A stretch of 64,000 nt of DNA from Roseimaritima sediminicola (GTDB lineage: Bacteria; Planctomycetota; Planctomycetia; Pirellulales; Pirellulaceae), in NCBI RefSeq assembly GCF_009618275.1, contig NZ_WIAD01000025.1, positions 20,909-84,908 on the forward strand. Reading direction: 5' to 3'. Below are positions 27,701-36,700 of the stretch, piece by piece. Position 1 is the first letter of the stretch. Each line of letters opens with the position of its first letter. The position numbers and the translations under genes are program-made. The notes beneath the pieces were generated by a model. The model made no database searches. It was not told the DNA's origin and was given only the letters and a program-made list of their open reading frames with translations.

Positions 27701-30700
27701 AAGTCGGCCAGGTCCAGAGCACCGCGGTCTTTGAACACGTTGGCCCCCAGTCCGGGCGGCGTCTGGGTGTCCGGATCGTCGGCCCGCAGTTGCCCGGAAT
27801 TGTCGCGATTGGGCGCCAGGATCGGCGACACGGCAATCCCCAGCGACTGCTTCAGCGTCGCAAAAGCCGAGCGTTCGGCCAGCGAGTCGATCGCGCTGTC
27901 GATGACCAGGGATCCGCCGATCGGCAGGAAATCGCCGCCCAGCGGATTGACCAACGAATCCGCTCCGACGTTCAACACGACGTTGAAGTCGTCGCTGGGA
28001 TTGTTCGTGTTGGTCGGTCCGGCTTCGATGCCGATGTCCCGAGTGAAGAACCGCGGGATCGTCCGGAACAACAAGTTCTCGCTCTCGGTGGCCTGGAAGA
28101 TCGACCCCCCGACAACGACCTCGCCCTTTTTGGGATGACGGTCGGTGCCGCGATTGGGACCAAACCCGTTGAACCGCGTCTCTTCGTTGACCACCGCACC
28201 GTTGGTGTTGATGATCACGTTGTTCAGCAGCGTCGGGCTGGCTCCCTGGGTCGCCAGCACGCCGGTCTCGGGAATCAACTGGTCGTTGTTGCGGCCCGGT
28301 ACCGGATCCAGCCGGATTGAACCGTTGGGATCGATATGGGCGGCGCGTTTGACGATCACATAGCGTTCGGTCTCGCCCTCGCCACTGCTGGTAACCGACA
28401 GCCGGCCGGTATCGACGTCATCAAAGCCGTAGCCGTTGCGCGAGTCGCTGCCGATGTTTTCCGGCGCGGTCGCATTGGAACCGGCGTGATGCGGACGCAA
28501 GGTAAAGTTCTCGAGGAATTGGTCGTCGGCCGCGATCCCACCGAGCACCTGGGCGGTGACGCGGTCGATCGGCCCGCTGCGACCATCGGGAAGATCGGTT
28601 TCCTCGTGGTTGGGTAGCCGGGGATTATTGACAAAACCATTGATCGCACCGGCGATCGCCAAAGCCATGTCGGCGGGCGTGTAGTCGGCGTCGAAGTTGA
28701 TCGGAATCGTTCCCGCGGAACTGCCGCCGGTGCCCGACACGAATTCGAACACCACCGCGTTGGCCCCGGCGGCAACCGGTGCCTGTTTGCCCGCCGGCAG
28801 ATCAGGAACCTGGTAAATCGTAAACTGGTCGCCATCGGAATAGGCGCTGCCGGCCTGGGCATCGATCACGAACTGGCGTGGGGCCAGCACTTCGATCGAC
28901 AGGTCATAGTCGCCGGTGCCGCTGCCGGGCAAGCGTTGCCCCAGCGAGAGGCTGTCGTACTGGTCATTGCCCGAGGCGCTGATCGCGACGTAGTAGCTGT
29001 CCTTGCCCGTGGCGGTGTAGTCGATATAGGGGTCGACGCCGACGGTCTCGCCCGGAGCCGCCGCGTTGTTGCTGACCGTCAACGGGTTGTTCTGGGCGTC
29101 GTAGAACGTGACCACCTGGCCGCTGCTGTTGAACAGCCGCAGCACGGTATCCACGCTGCCGTCGGTGTCGACATTGACTCGCAGCCGATCGCCGACGTTC
29201 AGTTCGACCTTGAAGAAGTCGACGTCCTGATCGGCGTCCAGCAACTGGTTGTCGCCGATGGTACCGCTGGTGGTATACAGATCCGGCGTGTGGGAAACGC
29301 CCATCTGCGTTTCCACGGCCGTGGCGATCGTATCGTTGGGTTCATCGGTGGCCGAACCGGCCGCGGTCGAAAGCGTGCCGTCACGGCCCACGATGGTGTT
29401 GTTGACCAACCGCGCAAACGGCTGGACGCCTTCATGGATCGGCGCCTGGTAGGTGGCGACCGGGATGCCCGCGGTCATATAGACGTTGGTCGCACCGTAC
29501 AGGTACAGGGCCGGTTCCTGATACGTGGTGAACCTGTTGAAGAAGTTGAAATCGTTACGGATCCGATCGATCGGGCTGCTGGTCACCACATTGTTGGCGA
29601 TCACCGGATCGACCAACTGGACCATGTCGTTCTGGACCAAGGGGCTGGCCAGAATCGCTTCGCGGATCGACAACAGCAGTTCGTGCTTGTTGTAACCGTA
29701 ATTACGACGGTTCTTCTGGGTTCCGGCCTCGGGGCGGTAGTAGATCGGGATGTGACCATCGCGAACACCATCGCCGCCACCGCCCGGTCCCGACTGGATG
29801 TCTTCAAATTCAAAGACCACCCGCGTCCGCCCGGCGTCGATCGTCAACAGCGCGCCATCGACGACACAGTCACCGATGTGATGCACCACGCAGGTGCCTG
29901 CCGGAACCGCGACCGAATCGGGATCCAAGATACTGGAATCGGGATCGATCACCCAGGGACGCAATTCGCCCTGGATGTTGACGCCGGCCAACTGCGCATC
30001 GTCGATGATGTTGTTGACGATGTACGGTCCGGGTGCCAAACCACCGATCACGCTGTCGTTCAGCGTCGGCAAATTGCGCACCGCGCCCATCCCCGTGTTG
30101 CCCAAGCGGGCGGTCTGGATGTAGTCGTTCACAAAGGTCTGCGAACCGAACAACGGGTTGTCATAGCGAGCATCGGTAAAGTCGATCTTGCGGCGCGCCG
30201 GTTCCGACCAGATGCCGTACACATGCGAATGGCTGATCGTACTGGAATCGATGATGATCTGGGTTTGCGTGCGGGCCACGTTACGGTCACCAAAGCTGTT
30301 CTGCACCCGCGCATCGAAGGTCACTCGTCCGGTCGCCGGATCGGCTGCCCGGTTGACGTCTGCCGGAGCGGTGGTCGAGAACGATTCCGCGCCGAGGAAT
30401 AAGGCCGAATCGATCGCGTCCGATTCGCCGTCACCGACCACGAACTTGATCGAGTAACGTCGTCCGGGTTGCAGCATCATCGAGCCGGAATCGGTGTTCT
30501 CGGTGCTGAAGGTGAGCACCTGTGAGTAGCCGTCCAGGCCGAACTCATTCAACTGCTTACCGCCCCGCGATGGGCTGTTGTCGTTGTACAGCGAGGATCC
30601 CGGAGCGATGCTGGTGCTGTTGACCGGATCGGACGAAGGCGTCAGCGCCAGGTTGACGGTGCCGCCGAAATCGAGGTCGGTGATCAACACGGCCACCTGG

Positions 30701-33700
30701 TCCTCCGGAGCGGTCGCGTCGCCCACGTACTCTTCCGAAGCGAACACCGCTTGCAGGTAGACATGCGAGGGCGAGCTGCCGGCCAGCTGGAAATCGAAGG
30801 CGAACGAGGACGAGTCGACCGAGGCGATGCCGGTGGCCGCATCCAGATCGGCGTCGCCGCTGCCGCTGGCCGTCCCCGAGGTGGTTTCCGACAGGTTCGG
30901 CCCGGCCGCATCGGCAGCCCGACCGGTCGACAGGATCACGCCGCGATCCAGATTGATGCTGTAAGCTCCGTCGACGAACTGTCCCAAACCAGCGCCGCCA
31001 CTGGCCGTCTCGCCACCCAGACGGGCGATCCCGCCACCGCTGACCGCATCGGCCAGCTGCACCGGGTCGTTCTGAGCCGTGACGACCAGCGGAGTCGGCT
31101 GGACCGCGTTGAAATCGGCTTCGACCGGTCCAAACAGATCGATCCGGTTGTCCCGCGAGGGACCATTGTCGATGCCGCCACTGGTGGAGGCTTCGATATT
31201 TAGAACCGCCTGGACAGTCGACCCGTTGATGGCATTGCGAATGGCCTGGGCGACTTCGTAGTCGGTGTCGGAGGCAGTGAACGGCACCGGCAGACTGCCC
31301 AGCGACACGCCGCCAGTGCTGTTGAACTCAAACCGCACCGTGGTCGCACCGTCGCTCAGCTCAAAGAAGTCGCCGTCGCGCAGGTCGCGGCCGGCCGGGG
31401 CGATCAACGTCACCGATTCGGGAGCCAAGCGAGCATTGGTGTCGAACGTCTCGGTCAAGACCTGCTGAGGCGTCGCGTTCTGGCTGGTCGAGTAGCTCGC
31501 ACCCTGACGGATTTCCAGCTGGTACTCGCCCTGCAGGATCGAGCTGCTCGATCCGGTAAAGCTGAATCCGTCCTGACCGGGCGAGGCGTTGGAGATCCGC
31601 TCGCCGCGTTCCGCAAAGCCGATCACAAAATCGTCCAAGGTCAGCGGGGGCGAAGCCGGACTGGCCACCCGGTTGGACTGGGCGACAAACTGCAGCCGGA
31701 TGTTGTCTTGGCCAACCACCGGATCCAGCGAAATCCGAGCCTGCCGGAAGGAGCCGAAATAATTCTGCTGGAACGCGAAGGGCAGGGCGAACGTGCCGCT
31801 GTCGGTTACCGCCTGAACCTCTAACGAGGTGAACGCCGTCTCGGCGAGGTAATAGTTGAAGTACAGATACGGTTGGTCCTGGGCGGTGTAGTTGCCAAGA
31901 TTAAAGGCGTTGGTTTCGAAGGTCGACGGCGCGGTCGTCGCCGGCACGAACTGCAGCGCCTGGTTGGCCCCAAAATTGGGACGGAAACTGTGGCCCTCGA
32001 CCGAGACGTTCACCGTGTACAGCGTCTGGTCGGTGACGCCTTCGCCGGTGAACGCGCCATCGGAAAAGCTCAGGTCATCCAGCCCCAACGCAAAGGTGTA
32101 GGTACCGGCCGTCAGGTCCAGTTCCAGGAAGGGGTCGCGACTGCTGTCGCTGCCGCCGGCACCGAAGGAGGCCGGCGAACTGTCGTCGGTGCCCACGATC
32201 GTGCCGGCGGAATCCACCACCACCAATCGCAGGTCCGCCGGCAGGAACGGCGACTCATCGTCCTCCTGAGTGAACCCGTTGGAGACCTCGTCGACGTCGA
32301 TGATGACCTTGCCATCGGCCGGGACGGTAAAGGAATAGGCGTCGATCGTTCCGTCACCCGTGCCTCGGACTTTGATCCACGGATACAACAAGGATGTATT
32401 TCGACTGGTGTCACCCACATCGCCGTCGTAACTCAGGTTCCAATCATAGAACTCCAGGTTTTGGGCGCGACTTAGCTGCGGGTCATTGCGTTCAAACTCA
32501 TTGACAATCGTCGGGCCCGGGTTGGTCAGCCCGGTATTGGTATTGTCGAAGTACTGTGGGTCGCCATGTCCACCATTGGCACTGCGTTGGTTGCCGATCT
32601 GCCAATCGGCCGGCAGGCCGGTCCGCGGGATCAGAACCGGTACCGCCGGCGGTTCGGCCGTGTGGGCTCCGGTGGTATCGATCTGGTCGTCGGCAATTCG
32701 GGCGACACTCGGCAGCGGGTCTCGCCGCACCGTCGGGTTGTTCAGCAGTTCGGACGGAGCCCGGGAGTCGCTGACCACCGCCACGTAATACACGCCGGTT
32801 GCCGGGACGGAGACCGGACCGATGAACGGGTCGCCGGAGCCCAGCGAACCGCGCTCGAACAACTCGGCCGGATCCGGCCCCAGCGGACTGGTCTGGTCTT
32901 CGCCGATATTCCCATCTTCGCTCCACAGCACCAGCCGAGCTCGCTCGCGATTGAAATTCTGGTCGACCTCGCCGTCCGGGTCCCAGAACACGGCCAGACT
33001 GGTGTCGGGCCGCGCCAAACCATCGGCATAGTCCACATCGAACACGGTCGAGAAGTGTTGCAGGGGATTGAATTCGCCCGGCAGGTCCTCGTAGTCGATA
33101 TCGAACTTATAGAAGTCCACGTCGCCAGAACTGAACAGATTGCCGCCGACGGTCAGCGACACGTCGTCGGTCTCCAGCAGGTTGCCCAAGTACTGGGGAC
33201 GGTTGCCGGTGCGGTCCTGGTCGAACACCAGCGAATCGTTGCTGGACCGGAAATCATCGACCTCTTCGTTCTCCTGAGCATCGCCCAACAGCGGCGAATT
33301 CTGCATCACGCCCCGCATGTGCACGCCGTGGTTGGCGTAACGGATGTCGGCGAAACGCACCACCGATCCGCCAAACTCCTGGTCCTCGCGCAGCCGCAAC
33401 TGGACCGTGTAGGCCCCGTGCGTGGTGCCGCCGCCGACGTCATCGGGCTGCACGCTGGCGCTACGGATGCGGAAGGAGTAGGCCGAGCGGCTGCCGGTCA
33501 CGCCGGGCAAGGCCACGCGGAAACCCGCATCGCGGGGATTGGTCGTGCCGTAGTCTTTGTACTGGCCTTCGACGCCCAACCGATGAAACGCCTCGTCGCC
33601 ACGAGCCAGCGGCCCGACGCGCCCTTCGACCAGCGGCGAACGGATCACGATGCCCGAGGGATCAGTGACTTCACCGGTGCTGTTGTTCGAACGGGCAAGC

Positions 33701-36700
33701 AGATTGCCATCGCTGTCGAGCAGCTCGATGACCGTATCGAGCGAATGGGTGGTTTTGTCGATGTCGAACCACACCACCGTGCCGGCTTCGCCCGTAAAGT
33801 TGTAAACGTCCACGTCGCTGGGGCTGGCCAGGTAGCCATCGACGGTGAAGCCCAGCCGCAGGTATTCGTCGGTGGAATAGAAGTTCGGGGCCAAGTCACC
33901 GAGCACCTGGGCGGTGCCGACCGTGCCGTTGGTGCCGCGAGCTTCGACGACGCTGCTTTCCAGCTCCAGAACCGTTTCGACGTTGCGGTCGTTGCTGTAC
34001 TCGTCCAGCAGGATGCCCCGCCAGTCGTTGGGTTCCGGGCGGCTGTCCAGGTCGTCGTTGTTGGTATCGGTTTGCCGCGAGCCGTCGGGTTTGACGCCCG
34101 CCCCTACAGTATCGTCCTTCAAACTGGTCAGAACGACGGGGAATCCGGGTTGGCCGATGATGTGCAACGTACCGCCGATCCGGTCACGGATGTCCGTGGG
34201 GGTCCCCTTGGCGGTCAGCCCCGTGCCGGGTTCGGCCGCGTAGGGAGTAGCGCCACCGGAGAACTTGACCACCAAACTCTCGTCCGGTCGGCTTTCCAGC
34301 CGCAGTCCACCGGCCGAGTGCATGTTGTCGACGACGATCGGATCGTAGACCACGTGCACGATGTCGGTATCGTCCCAAATGCTTTCCACGGTCAACGTCG
34401 CACCGCGGATCTCCATCCCGTTGATGTCGTTGTTGTCATAGCGGTTGCGGCGAACCAGCGGTCCGCTGTTGTCGTCCAGCGTCGACAGCCGTTCGATTCC
34501 GCCGGTCTGACGACCGATATCGGGCCTCAAGTCCGCGACCATGCTATTGGCATCGATATCGATGACGCTGCCGCCGTTATTGATAAATTGGTTGTTAACA
34601 ACCGTCGGCTGGCTGCCGCGAACGAAGATCGTCGCCGGCGTATTGGCCAAGCGTCCGAACCGTCCCGTCGGCCCTTGTCCGCCCTGACCGTTGGCGTTGT
34701 CGCTGAACACCGTGTCGGTGATGCGCCCGGTACCCTGCTGCAGTTCGATGGGGTTGAAGGCTTTGAAGGAACCTTCGATTCGCGTCAGTCCACCACCGTA
34801 GGCCACCACGCCGTTGTCCAGGCTCAGATGCGCCGTCGGGCCCACATAGATGCCGCCCCAGTCGCCGGGTTTGGCGTCGCCGGCCGGGTTGCCGTTGTTG
34901 TTGGTATCGAAGGTGCCACCGATGCCGTAGCGGTCGTCGCTGATACTGGTGAACACGACCTCCTGGCCGGGCAAACCTTCGGCCAGCACCTGAGTTCCGA
35001 CGCCCAGTTCCAAGCGTGAGCCGATCAATTTGGTAACCAGGCCCGGATCGAAGACCAGGCTGGCGTCCAATCGCCCCCGCGTTCCATTGCGAGTCAGATC
35101 CAACACGCCTTCGGTCGTCTGACCGTCGTCGAAGAAGGTGCTGCTCGAGGCGTCGATTTCCCGCACCAGGCGGAACTCACCAGGATGCGGTCCGCCCAGC
35201 GAGGCCCGATAGACGCGCCGCGTTTGATAACCCTCCGCCGCCGGCGGCAGATTGCTCAGCAGGATCGCGTTGTCACCGTTGGCCACCGTAAACGTGCTGC
35301 TGGCGTCCGACGGCAAACTCTCGAAACCGTTGGCGTCGACAAACGTGATGCGATAGGCGTAATCGCCGGGCGTCAGGGTTCCGCCATCGCGTGAGGCGGC
35401 GTTGATCAGGTCCACCGCCGGCTGGATACCATCGGTGATCGCTCCGCCGGGCGTACCGGCCAGCTTCAGGTTTTCGGCCAACACGTGCACGACGTCGGTA
35501 TCGTCAAAGCGACCGGCCAACGTCAACTCACGCGGCTCGGATCCCAACAGCGTGTCGACCCGCACGAACAGGGCGTTGAAGCTGTTCTGGATCAATTCGT
35601 TGAAGTGAATGTCCGGCCCGACGCGATCGTAGTCGCTGGTGAACGCTCCGGCCTGCTGGTAGCGAGGCGCCTGATAACTGGTTTCTTCGAAACTGTTCGG
35701 CGCGGCGCTCATCGCCGCCCCGGCGCTGCGCGAGATGCGGTTGAAGGTGATCGTCGGCCGCGTATCGATGATCTGGATCGGATTAACGATCTGCTGGAAC
35801 CCGCCCACTTTGACGTTGCCGCCGCCACCGAACCGGATGTCGGCGTGGTTGACGTACTGCAGGAAGATGCCTTCGTCCTCCAGGTTCAACCGGCCCTGAG
35901 CATCGTCGAAGTCGCTGCGGAAGACCAAGCCGCCCCAGTCGCCGGGCGCCGCCGGCGGCGAATTCGCAGGCAGCGCCTGGCCGGCGCTTCTGTCGCGCGT
36001 ACTGGTGAAGATCACGCTGCCGTCTTCGCTGGTCACGTTACCGTTAACGTCCAGCAACCGCGGCGTGCCCAGCACCTGCAGGGCCCCATCGCTGCGATCG
36101 ACCAACAGGTCCGAACTGCCCACGCTGATCCGCGAGTTGCGGAACCGGAAGACGGCTCCCGCATCGATCATCGTGGTCACGCCCTGCGGCACTTCCATCG
36201 CTGCGCCGTCTTCGAGAATCTGTCCGGCCGTTTCGGCGAACCCGAACTCATAGGCAAAGTTATCGGCTTCGGTGGCCAGCGTTTGGTCGCTGCCGCCGTT
36301 GCCAACGATCCGCACGATGTCCCCCGGTTCGGCGGCGTCGAACGCATTGGCGACGTCGCTAGAGCTGATATTGTTGAAGGGCCGGGCGGTGGTGCCGTCG
36401 GCGTTGGGACCGGCCAGTTTGTCGACGAAGATCGTCTTGCCGTGCACCTCGGCACCGACGAAGCCCGGCGAGAGGTCGATCTCGCGCTCGTTGCTCAGCG
36501 TCAGGATGCCGTTGCTGCTCGCGGCGCTCACGCCGGTCGAGCCGGTGTTGGTGTTGATCGCTTGGCGTAACTTGATGGCCAGCACCGCGGCCGAATCATC
36601 GGTGCGATAGATCACCGAAGTGAACCGTGGGTCGCCGGTGCTGCCCTGAGGCACGAACTGATACACCCGCTCGACGCCCTGACCGCCTTCGATGCGGATC

